DNA of 64,000 nt from Polaribacter sp. BAL334 (GTDB lineage: Bacteria; Bacteroidota; Bacteroidia; Flavobacteriales; Flavobacteriaceae), in contig NZ_JADWOV010000301.1 of the NCBI RefSeq assembly GCF_015767435.1, positions 248,001 to 312,000 of the forward strand, given 5' to 3'. The position numbers and the translations under genes were made by a program. Shown here one piece after another: positions 42,206-52,430 of this stretch; the stretch's first letter is position 1, and every line of letters begins with the position of its first letter. The notes under the pieces are model-generated. The model searched no databases, had not been told where the DNA came from, and saw only the letters and a program-made list of their open reading frames with translations.

Positions 42206-42685
42206 ATGATGATAGTGCGTGTTTTTTCTTTTTTGATTTTACTGATGTTTTGCACTTCGTGCGAAAATTTCCCATTTTCAAAAAAACAACAAAAACCAGT
42301 TTTAGATACCATTATCAATTTTAATGAAGTCGATTTTTCTCCATCTTTTAAAATATGTGATTCTATTATAGAAAAGGAAGCAAAATCGGATTGTTTTAGA
42401 GCAACAATTCATCAAAAAATAGGAGAGGAGTTGCAAAAACAAGTTTTTACCATTCAAGATTCTATTGATGAAATCGTCAATGTTTCTCTGATTATTGATT
42501 CAAAAGGAAAAATTCAATTTGAGAAAATGGATGCTTCCGAAATCATAAAAAATCAACTTCCTAAATTGGATAGTGTTATTTCAGCAAGTATTCAGAAAAT
42601 TCCAGCAATTTATCCAGCAATCAAAAGAGGAATTCCAGTGACAACGAAATATACGTTGCCGATTAGAATTCAGTTGAAAGAGTAA
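42206..42685 (+). CDS. Lipoprotein with TonB-C-terminal-like domain
   Basis: 159 residues with a lipoprotein signal (FLILLMFCTSCENFP). The mature part VDFSPSFKICDSI...CFRATIHQKI...VNVSLIIDSKGKIQFEKM...KIPAIYPAIKRGIPVTTKYTLPI repeats, in a degenerate form, the order of the M56 protein's TonB_C domain, including the two-cysteine PxFPxCD...C start. It is likely the fourth gene of that operon, and a competitor or partner of the M56 sensor domain is a possibility. Confidence 0.78.
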   Translation: MMIVRVFSFLILLMFCTSCENFPFSKKQQKPVLDTIINFNEVDFSPSFKICDSIIEKEAKSDCFRATIHQKIGEELQKQVFTIQDSIDEIVNVSLIIDSKGKIQFEKMDASEIIKNQLPKLDSVISASIQKIPAIYPAIKRGIPVTTKYTLPIRIQLKE

Positions 42686-42776
42686 ATTTTAAATAAACAT
42701 TATTCTACAATATAACTTTTCTAATTGTAAAGACTTGGTGAGTCAAATATTCGAAGCGGTGTTAACCATTAACTCA

Positions 42777-43217
42777 TTATTTTTTTTCTAACGATTCAAC
42801 ATAAATCTCATTATCAATTCCAGCTCTCACTCTTTTGATTGTTTTTATATCTTTCAATCTCACTTGATCTATGATATAAAGTCTGTTGATTCCTTCACCA
42901 AAAATGACTTCGCCATCGTAATAAACTGTTGTAAGACTTGGACTTCCATAACCAAATTCTTTATTACCTCTCAAATTTTGATTTTCATAAGTTCCTCCGT
43001 TCATCTTTCTTTGATCTTCAATCATTTTTGAAAGTTTATCATTGCTAAATCTTGCATCTCTTGTTAAAAACTCTAATAATAAAAGGTTTTTTCTTTCTTC
43101 TCCTTCAACATCAATAGTGATAAAAGCTTCTTTTTCTGTTTTATTTTTTTTCTCTTGAGCTGAAAAAGTAACAGAAAGTAAGGTAATGATTGCGAGTAAA
43201 AAGTTTTTAGTTTTCAT
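42777..43217 (-). CDS. Exported protein with plug-like C-terminal half
   Basis: 146 residues with a signal peptide (MKTKNFLLAIITLLSVTFSAQ). The C-terminal half (TVYYDGEVIFGEGINRLYII, then VRLKDIKTIKRVRAG) recalls the strand order of TonB-receptor plug domains, in which a displayed variable name precedes a conserved IxxIxVL strand. No barrel follows. No known family is recognised with certainty. It is downstream of the large exported protein on the same strand. Confidence 0.7.
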   Translation of the reverse strand: MKTKNFLLAIITLLSVTFSAQEKKNKTEKEAFITIDVEGEERKNLLLLEFLTRDARFSNDKLSKMIEDQRKMNGGTYENQNLRGNKEFGYGSPSLTTVYYDGEVIFGEGINRLYIIDQVRLKDIKTIKRVRAGIDNEIYVESLEKK

Positions 43218-43285
43218 ATGGATTAATTTAGTGGTTTATATATTTTTTTGATTATCAAGAATCATTCCGTTAAGTTATTGAAATT

Positions 43286-45433
43286 TTAATTTTCAAAAGT
43301 TATTTTTTCAGTTAAAAAGTTTCCTTGATTATCAATTCCTTCTATTTGTAGTACTATATTTTTTTGATTGTTGTTAGGAATATGAAATTCTATAAAAGAA
43401 TTTGCATCAATTTCAATATTAGGTTTCCAAAAAATTGCTCCATAATTTACATAAGTTTGTTCATCTAATGAGGAATATTTTGGAGAGTAATATTCTTTTT
43501 TACTCATAAATCCGATAGGTAATTTATATTCGTAAAATTCTTTTATAATTTTATCTGAAAAATGCACTTCTGCTGGATTTGAGATTCCTTCTAAAGTATA
43601 CAAGCCGTTTTGTTCAATAAAATTCCTACATGTTTTTTGCTTATATTCTATGACAGGTATTCGTTTTCTTATAGGATAAGTGCTCCATCTAGAAGTTGTA
43701 TAATTATATGTAAAGTTGGAGCTTTTTGACTCATTTTTTATTGAATTCTTTTCTTCAATTGAAAAAGAATCATTTTCTAATAATGATGAAAAATTAGAGT
43801 TTTTGAAGATTGCTTTTTGCTGAGTTAAATTTAAATTATCAGAAAGTGAATGAGATGAAAAAGATAAACTGGGCCCGATTTTATAAAAGTTATTGTTTTT
43901 TTTCATAGAAAAATGAATAGTAGAATTTTTGATGAAAAAACTATTTTTAATAGTGTAAATATTCTCTTTTGTGAAAGGCAAAGCTCCATGAAATTTGTTT
44001 TCATCTGAGTTGATAATAAAAATGTTATCAGTTGCAACTTTTTGACTAATTTTTAAAGTGATGTCAATTCCATTCTCAAATTTATAAACTTCTGAAGGAG
44101 GATTGTTAAAAATATCATCCCACTTATATTTACTCCAACCTTGAGTTAATAGCAACAAATCTAAATCAGTAAGCCTATTTTTATTCGCGCTTGTAAAATA
44201 ATAATTTGGATTTTCAATAGCTCCAGAAATAAATGGAGTTAATAAAAAAGAAGAAGCAATACTGTTTTCAGGATTGTAAGCTTTTGTTTTTAGTGGTAAA
44301 AATGATGTGCTTAAAGATATTTTTCCTTTATGATTATTTTGAATTTTTATTTTTATTGAATCATAATTGGTGTTTTCAATACTTGTTTTTAGCGAGTTTG
44401 AAAGTATTCTTGATGACTCATTAAAAAACAATCGCTCTAAAATTGGTTTATTTTCTTCGTTAAAAACAGTAATGATATTGATGCCTTCAAGGATATTATT
44501 TTTTTCTAAAATAAAACTATACTCTTTTTTGTCTTCTTTAAAATCGATAAAACTTTGAATGTATTTTCGAGTATTATGAATAAAGATTTTAAATTTTTTT
44601 TCTTTGATATTTTTCAAAGTGTTTGAATTGGTGGCTATGTTTAAAAGAAACCTATTATTTTCTATATCATTTGCTAAATTCAAAGTAATTCCTAATTTTT
44701 CAACAGTAGGTGTGTATGCTTCAATTTTTTGATTTTCTTTTGTAATTGCCTCAAAAATATATTTTTGATTTTCATTGAAAGGCAGAAAAGCCATTCCAAT
44801 TCCAAATTGATTGGTACTAAAAGAATCAATTACATTGCCATTTTCATCCTTTACATGACCTTTTTTTATTCTAATTCCTTTATTATTTCCATCTTTAATT
44901 AAAATTCCAATTTTATTGTAGGTATTTGCTAGTAAATGTCCACCTTCAGGAAAAAGTTGAAAATCGTACTTTTCATTTTTCTGACTATTTTTTTCTGAAG
45001 ATTCATCTTTGATAATTTCTATTTTTTGAAAGTAAGCATTTTCTTCATTGAAGTTTTTCATCCAATTTGTGGAAGCTTTTATATAATAGGTTTCATTTGT
45101 AAATGTTGAGTCAATTAGTATATTTCCTGAGCCAATTCCATTTTCAATAGGAATCAAATGCTGGTCTTTCAAATTGCTGTTTTCGTCAAATATTGAGACA
45201 TATAAGTTAGAAGTTGCATTATGAAGTTGTTCTGAATTTTGATCTAAAACATACGCTTGAATCCAAATATTTTCACCATTTAAAAAAGAAGTTTTGTTTA
45301 AATGTAAATGAGGAATTTCTCTAGTTTTTTTAAAATATTCCTGATAAGAACTATCAATTATTTCTGAGGTTTGACTATTTAAAAAATTAAATAAAAATAA
45401 TGATAAAATGAGAAGGTATTTTTTAAAACTCAT
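43286..45433 (-). CDS. Large exported MG2-like / carrier-type surface protein
   Basis: 715 residues from the ATG giving [20 protein letters not shown], a signal peptide; a 20-codon upstream extension lacks one. The N-terminal part (EIPHLHLNKTSFLNGENIWIQAYVLD, IENGIGSGNILIDSTFTNET, ASTNWMKNFNEENAYFQ) has the alpha-2-macroglobulin MG2/MG3-like pattern found in Bacteroidota exported proteins that usually also contain a plug domain. Here no plug is evident, and the short downstream gene carries plug-like sequence. It is more AT-rich and poorer in G than its neighbours. Function unknown. Confidence 0.78.
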   Translation of the reverse strand: MSFKKYLLILSLFLFNFLNSQTSEIIDSSYQEYFKKTREIPHLHLNKTSFLNGENIWIQAYVLDQNSEQLHNATSNLYVSIFDENSNLKDQHLIPIENGIGSGNILIDSTFTNETYYIKASTNWMKNFNEENAYFQKIEIIKDESSEKNSQKNEKYDFQLFPEGGHLLANTYNKIGILIKDGNNKGIRIKKGHVKDENGNVIDSFSTNQFGIGMAFLPFNENQKYIFEAITKENQKIEAYTPTVEKLGITLNLANDIENNRFLLNIATNSNTLKNIKEKKFKIFIHNTRKYIQSFIDFKEDKKEYSFILEKNNILEGINIITVFNEENKPILERLFFNESSRILSNSLKTSIENTNYDSIKIKIQNNHKGKISLSTSFLPLKTKAYNPENSIASSFLLTPFISGAIENPNYYFTSANKNRLTDLDLLLLTQGWSKYKWDDIFNNPPSEVYKFENGIDITLKISQKVATDNIFIINSDENKFHGALPFTKENIYTIKNSFFIKNSTIHFSMKKNNNFYKIGPSLSFSSHSLSDNLNLTQQKAIFKNSNFSSLLENDSFSIEEKNSIKNESKSSNFTYNYTTSRWSTYPIRKRIPVIEYKQKTCRNFIEQNGLYTLEGISNPAEVHFSDKIIKEFYEYKLPIGFMSKKEYYSPKYSSLDEQTYVNYGAIFWKPNIEIDANSFIEFHIPNNNQKNIVLQIEGIDNQGNFLTEKITFEN

Positions 45434-45495
45434 AGCTAATAGTTTATAATTAATTAAAAAATCATCAACAATTATGCCTAAAATTTTTACCATAA

Positions 45496-45528
45496 AAAAA
45501 TCCGTTAGAAAACTTCTAACGGATTTTT
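45496..45528 (-). terminator. Terminator of groESL
   Basis: A 15-base stem (AAAAATCCGTTAGAA with TTCTAACGGATTTTT) and a 3-base loop, A/T-flanked, 126 bases beyond the groEL stop. Confidence 0.9.
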
Positions 45529-45653
45529 GAGTTCAAGTATTCTTGAAACATTTTTTAGATTTCAATAATCATCAAATATCAAGGTGATGACAAATTATTC
45601 CATTGTGTTTGCAGTGAAACATCAAGAAAATACTTGCTTGCCAATGCTATTGG

Positions 45654-47353
<1,700 letters not shown>

Positions 47354-47629
47354 TTAGATGATTGCTAAAATATCAGATTCACGCATCATCAAATAATCCT
47401 TTCCTTCTAATTTTAAGTCTGTTCCTCCGTATTTACTATACAAAACAGTGTCACCAACTTTTACAGTTAATGGCTCGTCTTTTTTCCCATTTCCAATGGC
47501 AACAACAGTTCCTTTTTGAGGTTTTTCTTTGGCATTGTCTGGAATGATAATTCCTGAAGCTGTTTTTGTTTCTGCTGGAGCAGGTTCTACAAGAACTCTG
47601 TCTGCTAAAGGTTTAATGTTTACTCCCAT
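47354..47629 (-). CDS. groES: Co-chaperonin GroES (10 kDa)
   Basis: 91 residues. Opens [18 protein letters not shown] and contains the mobile loop [16 protein letters not shown], then [28 protein letters not shown] and [13 protein letters not shown], matching the family end to end. First gene of the groESL operon. The upstream region on the minus strand contains TTGGCAC 62 bases from the start, a partial sigma-54-like -24 element (see findings). Confidence 0.98.
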   Translation of the reverse strand: MGVNIKPLADRVLVEPAPAETKTASGIIIPDNAKEKPQKGTVVAIGNGKKDEPLTVKVGDTVLYSKYGGTDLKLEGKDYLMMRESDILAII

Positions 47630-47755
47630 TTTTTATATAAATTTAGTGAATTAAAAATTATTTTTTTCGATTACCTACTAGTCAGAAATTGTGCCAAGCC
47701 AATGAAACTGACATTTTTTCGCTGATTCTATTTTTTGGTTTTCTTTCTGATAAAA

Positions 47756-47792
47756 AAAAATGCCAACGTGTCATTTCGTTGGCATTTTTTTG
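47756..47792 (-). terminator. Terminator of secG
   Basis: Stem AAAAATGCCAACG (47756-47768) with CGTTGGCATTTTT (47777-47789), loop of 8, followed by further A/T runs in both directions. It lies 20 bases beyond the secG stop. Confidence 0.92.
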
Positions 47793-47808
47793 TCTCGTAA
47801 ACGATTGC

Positions 47809-48132
47809 TTATTTCAATGTATCGTTTGTAGTATTTGTTGTTTTTGGAGCAGTTGACTCAACTCCATCCAAAGTTTTGTCTAATTTAAAATCTTTCTCTC
47901 CATCTCTTGGAATGGCAAAATTTGCTAACAAAATTAAAGCGAACATCGCAATTGCCAATGTCCAAGTAGTTCTGTCTAGAAAATTATTGGTGTTTTGAAC
48001 ACCTCCTAAAGCTTGCGCTCCACCACCAAAAGAAGAAGATAATCCTCCACCTTTAGGATTTTGAACCATTACAATTAAGATTAATGCAACAGCTACAATC
48101 AAAATCAGAATTAAAAATGCTGTATAATTCAT
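47809..48132 (-). CDS. secG: Preprotein translocase subunit SecG
   Basis: 107 residues. Two membrane helices (about 4-24 and 55-75) flank the conserved cytoplasmic loop VQNPKGGGLSSSFGGG, then QNTNNFLDRTTWTLA. The C-terminal tail is polar and Thr-rich. It is the last gene of an operon with the TPR protein and lptE; its start overlaps the upstream stop by 4 bases. Confidence 0.94.
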   Translation of the reverse strand: MNYTAFLILILIVAVALILIVMVQNPKGGGLSSSFGGGAQALGGVQNTNNFLDRTTWTLAIAMFALILLANFAIPRDGEKDFKLDKTLDGVESTAPKTTNTTNDTLK

Positions 48133-48884
48133 TGTTTGTATTTTTGTAAAATTTGTACTCTTTTAATTTGGTCTGCAAAGAAACCACTTTTTTCTGGATA
48201 TTTCAAACTTAAAATTCGGTAAGCTTGAATTGCATTTTCATATTTTTTTTGTTCCAAATATACTTTCGCCAAAGTTTCGGTCATTAAAGAGGAATCAGCC
48301 TTGTTTTCTGATACAGGAACTATAATATTTTTATCTTTTGGAAGCGGAATGATTTTTGGATTATTTTGAATAAATTTTTCGATAATTTCCTCTTTTTCTG
48401 ATGCAATTTTTGGAGTTGCATTTTCTGTTCTTTCAATTGGTTTTTTTGAGGCTAATTGCAACCATTGATTGAAAGAATAGGTTTCAGTAGAATTGAATGC
48501 AATTGGTTTTCCAATGGTTAATTTTTCTTCAATTTCTTCAGATGAATTTTCAATAAAAGTGGGCTTTGAAACTTCATTAATTTCTATTTTTTTCTCTTCA
48601 GAAATCTTTTCTTTGAGTTGCTGATGAATGTCTTTTTTGGGATTATTAAAGTTGGTTGAAGTGATAAAATCAAACAATACAGTTCTATCAGAAGTATAAG
48701 CTGCTGTGATTTTAAGTTCATTATTGTATTTGAAACTTTCTTGATTTTTAAGACCTTTCAAATACAATGCTCTTGCTGATTGAAAATAAGGAAAAGCATC
48801 AATAACCCCTTTCAATTCAGCAGTTTCTACTTGTTGAATTGGGCTGTTTTTTTGTAAAATATCCAAAAAACTTGCTTTTTTCAT
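48129..48884 (-). CDS. TPR-containing cytoplasmic protein between lptE and secG
   Basis: 251 residues, no signal peptide. The N-terminus (FLDILQKNSPIQQVETAELKGVIDAFPYFQSARAL) and one or two C-terminal TPR units (LAKVYLEQKKYENAIQAYRILSLKYPEKSGFFADQIK) are the recognisable parts. The middle is Lys/Glu-rich. The gene order lptE - this gene - secG is typical of Bacteroidota. Function unknown; envelope biogenesis is a guess from the neighbours. Confidence 0.88.
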   Translation of the reverse strand: MKKASFLDILQKNSPIQQVETAELKGVIDAFPYFQSARALYLKGLKNQESFKYNNELKITAAYTSDRTVLFDFITSTNFNNPKKDIHQQLKEKISEEKKIEINEVSKPTFIENSSEEIEEKLTIGKPIAFNSTETYSFNQWLQLASKKPIERTENATPKIASEKEEIIEKFIQNNPKIIPLPKDKNIIVPVSENKADSSLMTETLAKVYLEQKKYENAIQAYRILSLKYPEKSGFFADQIKRVQILQKYKQ

Positions 48885-48896
48885 TTGCTTACATTC

Positions 48897-49403
48897 TTAC
48901 CATTTTGCTACAGAAGCGTTGAAAATATCTTGTGTTATTCGTTCAACAATTTCATCCAACGCAGTTTCCAAAACACTTCCTGTTAATTGTGCATTAGCAT
49001 CATAATCTGAATAAAATGAAAAGGTTTTCTCGAAGCTATCTTTTTCTACAAATTTATTTACAAATCGAACATTTACAGAAACCGTCAATCTATTTTGAGC
49101 AGCAGTTTGGTCTGATGTTCCACTCATGGGTGTTACTCTAAAATCAGTAATTTCTCCGCTAAAATGCAAATCTCCGTTTGAATTTGTGAGTGTTAAATTG
49201 GTTTGACGCGTAAACAAATCCTGTAAATCATTGGTAAAACGTTGTGTCAAAGCAGGTTCTACTAAAGGTGCTTGATTTGGGAAAAAATCAATTTGGATGG
49301 TTTTGGCATCTCCAGTATTTCCTCCTGTAAATGAATAGGCACCACATGCAAGAATTAACAAACTTGTTAGGGTGAAAATGGAAATATATAGTAGTTTTTT
49401 CAT
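48897..49403 (-). CDS. lptE: LPS-assembly lipoprotein LptE family
   Basis: 168 residues with a lipoprotein signal (TSLLILACGAYSFTG). Matches the Bacteroidota LptE domain: KTIQIDFFPNQAPLVEPALTQ, FTNDLQDLFTRQTNLTL, LHFSGEITDFRVTPMS. It plugs the LptD barrel in the outer membrane and helps deliver lipopolysaccharide. It follows the sigma-54 activator gene across a heptad array and precedes secG's operon partner. Confidence 0.93.
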   Translation of the reverse strand: MKKLLYISIFTLTSLLILACGAYSFTGGNTGDAKTIQIDFFPNQAPLVEPALTQRFTNDLQDLFTRQTNLTLTNSNGDLHFSGEITDFRVTPMSGTSDQTAAQNRLTVSVNVRFVNKFVEKDSFEKTFSFYSDYDANAQLTGSVLETALDEIVERITQDIFNASVAKW

Positions 49404-49484
49404 TCTTTTAGTTTAAAATTTCGGGTTTAAAATTTCGAGTTCAAAGTACAACCTTGAATTTTAAATTTTAAACCTTGAACCTAT
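49404..49484 (-). repeat. Heptanucleotide array filling the gap between the sigma-54 activator and lptE
   Basis: From the activator stop on the minus strand: ATAGGTT, CAAGGTT, TAAAATT, TAAAATT, CAAGGTT, GTACTTT, GAACTCG, AAATTTT, AAACCCG, AAATTTT, AAACTAA, then AAGA and the lptE ATG. Eleven units run in register. Exact repeats are TAAAATT twice, CAAGGTT twice and AAATTTT twice. Confidence 0.8.
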
Positions 49485-50711
49485 TTACAAATCATATTGT
49501 TTGATTTTTCGATACAAAGTTCGTTCAGAAATACCCAATTCTTTCGCAGCTAATTTACGTTTATTATTGTTTTTTTCTAATGAACGTTTGATCATTTCGA
49601 TTTCTTTGTCTTGCAAAGACAAACTTTCATCTTCTTCAATAGTTTCGATAAAATCATAATTTTTTTCTACAGCAACTTTTTGTGGTATGTTCAACACCTC
49701 AATATTCGAGCTTTTGGGTTCTTTATTTCCATAGATTTTTTCAATCAACTGATGATTTTCTTGCTGTACATCTTCAATATTTTCGCTGTTCAATAAATCT
49801 AAAGTCAATTTTTTCAAATCGTTGATATCATTGCGCATGTCAAATAAAATTTTGTACATGATATCACGTTCGTTTGAAAAATCATTTTCTTTTTTTGAAC
49901 CTCCAATAATCGCCGGTAAATGTCCTTTATGATCAGGTAAATATAGTTGTAATTTCGCGGCAGAAATAGTTCTACTTTCTTCAATTACAGATATTTGTTC
50001 TGCCAAATTTTTTAGTTGACGGATATTTCCAGGAAATCTGTAATTCAATAAAACCTGAACAGCATCATCTTCCAATCTTACTGCAGGCATTCTATATTTT
50101 TGTGCAAAATCCGAAGCAAATTTTCGGAACAGCAAATGGATGTCTTGAAGGCGTTCTCTGAGCGCAGGTAAATGAATTTCTACGGTACTTAATCTGTAAT
50201 ACAAATCTTCTCTAAAACGCTCTTTTTCTATAGCTGTATGCATATTCACATTGGTTGCAGCTACAATTCGAACGTCCGTTTTTTGCACAATTGATGAACC
50301 AACTTTTATAAATTCACCATTTTCTAAGACGCGTAACAATCGGACTTGAGTGGTTAAAGGCAATTCGCCAACTTCATCTAAAAAAATTGTGCCACCATCA
50401 GCTACTTCAAAATAGCCTTTTCTATCTTGAGTTGCACCTGTAAAAGAACCTTTTTCATGACCAAATAATTCACTATCAATAGTTCCCTCTGGAATGGCAC
50501 CACAGTTTACAGCAATGTATTTGGCATGTTTTCTGTGCGATAATTGATGAATAATTTTCGGAATATTTTCTTTACCAACACCACTTTCTCCAGTCACCAA
50601 AACAGAAATATCAGTAGGCGCAACACGCACTGCTTTTTCCAATGCCATATTGAGATGAACATCATTTCCAATGATGCCAAATCGCAGTTTTAATGTTTGT
50701 AAATCTTCCAT
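49485..50711 (-). CDS. Sigma-54-interacting transcriptional activator without receiver domain
   Basis: 408 residues. An AAA+ domain starts almost at the N-terminus: Walker A GESGVGKE, sigma-54 loop GSFTGATQDRKG (canonical is GAFTGA), Walker B GTIFLDEVGEL, and VRIVAATN. A linker of about 90 residues leads to a Fis-type helix-turn-helix at the C-terminus (KLAAKELGISERTLYRKI). It lacks a response-regulator receiver or GAF domain. Regulation by partner protein or expression level is therefore likely. Targets are unknown. It is between miaB and lptE. Confidence 0.95.
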   Translation of the reverse strand: MEDLQTLKLRFGIIGNDVHLNMALEKAVRVAPTDISVLVTGESGVGKENIPKIIHQLSHRKHAKYIAVNCGAIPEGTIDSELFGHEKGSFTGATQDRKGYFEVADGGTIFLDEVGELPLTTQVRLLRVLENGEFIKVGSSIVQKTDVRIVAATNVNMHTAIEKERFREDLYYRLSTVEIHLPALRERLQDIHLLFRKFASDFAQKYRMPAVRLEDDAVQVLLNYRFPGNIRQLKNLAEQISVIEESRTISAAKLQLYLPDHKGHLPAIIGGSKKENDFSNERDIMYKILFDMRNDINDLKKLTLDLLNSENIEDVQQENHQLIEKIYGNKEPKSSNIEVLNIPQKVAVEKNYDFIETIEEDESLSLQDKEIEMIKRSLEKNNNKRKLAAKELGISERTLYRKIKQYDL

Positions 50712-50775
50712 TTTTATTTTCTAGATAAAAGAAAAAAGAGTCAATCTATATTCTTTTTTCTCTTTTCTTGTTTTT
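50712..50775 (-). repeat. Heptanucleotide array with hairpin between miaB and the activator gene
   Basis: From the miaB stop on the minus strand: AAAAACA, AGAAAAG, AGAAAAA, AGAATAT, AGATTGA, CTCTTTT, TTCTTTT, ATCTAGA, AAATAAA, then A and ATG. The A/G-rich left part pairs with the C/T-rich right part (GAAAAGAGAAAAAAGA with TCTTTTTTCTTTT), so it can also act as a terminator for miaB. Confidence 0.65.
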
Positions 50776-52230
50776 TTAGTTATTATCAGAATACCCAACA
50801 GCAGTTCCTCTCAAAGTTGCAGACGTGCAATCTTCCACTTTCACCATTACAAAATCACCCAATTTATAGTGCTCTTTGGGAAAAACGATCACTGTATTTT
50901 GGGTATTTCTTCCTTTCCATTCATTTGGATTTTTCTTTGAAACACCTTCAATCAAAACTTCTTCAATTTTCCCTAAATGTTGTTGCGTTCTGTATAAGGC
51001 ATGTTTTTGTTGCAAGGCAATCACTTCTTCTAAACGTCTTTTTTTCACTTCTTCAGGCACATCATCTACCATTTTTTTGGCAGCTAAAGTTCCTGGTCTT
51101 TCAGAATAGGCAAACATAAATCCAAAATCATATTTTACATATTCCATTAAGTTCAACGTATCTTTATGATCATCTTCTGTTTCTCCACAAAAACCAACAA
51201 TCATATCTTGAGACAATGCCATTTCTGGAATTATTTTATAGATATTATTCACCAATTGCATATATTCTTCACGTGTATGCTGTCTGTTCATCGCTTTTAG
51301 CATATTGTTGCTTCCACTTTGAACAGGTAAATGAATGTATTTGCAAATATTTTTGTGTTTTGCCATGACGTGAATCACCTCCAAACTCATGTCTTGAGGA
51401 TTTGAAGTTGAAAAACGAAAACGTGTTTTTGGAAATTCTGTAGCGCACATATCTAACAATTCCGCAAAATTTACAGCAGTTGCTTGCGCCATTTCTGATG
51501 CTTTGTTGAAATCTTTTTTCAATCCACCACCAAACCAAAGATAACTGTCCACATTTTGACCAAGAAGTGTGATTTCCTTATAGTTACTTTCAACCATATT
51601 TCGGATTTCATCCAAAATACTTTGTGGATCACGACTTCTTTCACGACCTCTAGTAAAAGGAACCACGCAAAAAGTACACATATTATCACAACCTCTTGTA
51701 ATCGAAACAAATGCAGAAACTCCATTCGAATTCAAACGAACTGGAGACACATCACCATAGGTTTCGTCTTTGGATAAAATGACATTGACAGCATCTCTTC
51801 CTGCTTCAATTTCTTCTAATAAATTAGGTAAATCACGATACGCATCTGGTCCTACAACCAAATCAACAATTTTTTCTTCTTCTAAAAATTTTTCTTTCAG
51901 ACGTTCTGCCATACAACCCAAAACACCTACTTTCATGTTTTTGTTGATTTTTTTGACAGCATTGTATTTTTTCAAACGATTACGAACCGTAGTTTCTGCT
52001 TTTTCGCGAATGGAACAGGTATTTACCAATACCAAATCAGCTTCTTCTAAGATTTGAGTGGTGTTAAAACCTTGATCAGCAAGGATGGAAGCCACAATTT
52101 CACTATCATTCATATTCATTTGACAGCCATAGCTTTCAATGAATAATTTCTTGGTATTTCCTTCTTTATGTTGTGTTACAAGTGCTTTGCCTTGCAATCG
52201 TTCGTCAATAACTTTTTCTACAGGTTCCAT
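50776..52230 (-). CDS. miaB: tRNA-2-methylthio-N6-dimethylallyladenosine synthase
   Basis: Radical SAM methylthiotransferase modifying A37 of tRNA. 484 residues. The N-terminal cluster domain has FIESYGCQMNMNDSEI, NTCSIREKAE and VGVLGCMAE. The radical SAM site is RGCDNMCTFCVVPFTRG (three Cys). HLPVQSGSNNML and the C-terminal TRAM domain (VIVFPKEHYKLGDFVMVKV) complete it. Standard length. Stop followed by a heptad array. Confidence 0.98.
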   Translation of the reverse strand: MEPVEKVIDERLQGKALVTQHKEGNTKKLFIESYGCQMNMNDSEIVASILADQGFNTTQILEEADLVLVNTCSIREKAETTVRNRLKKYNAVKKINKNMKVGVLGCMAERLKEKFLEEEKIVDLVVGPDAYRDLPNLLEEIEAGRDAVNVILSKDETYGDVSPVRLNSNGVSAFVSITRGCDNMCTFCVVPFTRGRERSRDPQSILDEIRNMVESNYKEITLLGQNVDSYLWFGGGLKKDFNKASEMAQATAVNFAELLDMCATEFPKTRFRFSTSNPQDMSLEVIHVMAKHKNICKYIHLPVQSGSNNMLKAMNRQHTREEYMQLVNNIYKIIPEMALSQDMIVGFCGETEDDHKDTLNLMEYVKYDFGFMFAYSERPGTLAAKKMVDDVPEEVKKRRLEEVIALQQKHALYRTQQHLGKIEEVLIEGVSKKNPNEWKGRNTQNTVIVFPKEHYKLGDFVMVKVEDCTSATLRGTAVGYSDNN

Positions 52231-52348
52231 GAACTAAATTTAGATATAATGGGATGCAAAGATACAACCAAAATTCATTTTTTATGACAAATTGGCAGAA
52301 AAATTAGATTGATTTTTTGTTAAATTGTTTTGATTTTCAAAGAATAAA

Positions 52349-52378
52349 TTTGAAATAAAAAAAAACTACATACTTTTG
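52349..52378 (+). promoter_or_regulatory. topA promoter
   Basis: TTTG at 52349-52352 (-33) and TACTTTTG at 52371-52378 (-7) with 18 bases between them. This is the clearest complete Bacteroidota-type promoter of the window, 52 bases upstream of topA. Confidence 0.72.
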
Positions 52379-52430
52379 CAGTCGAAAATGAAACACGCTA
52401 CCAAAGCGTTTTTAGCTACAAATCAAAAAA

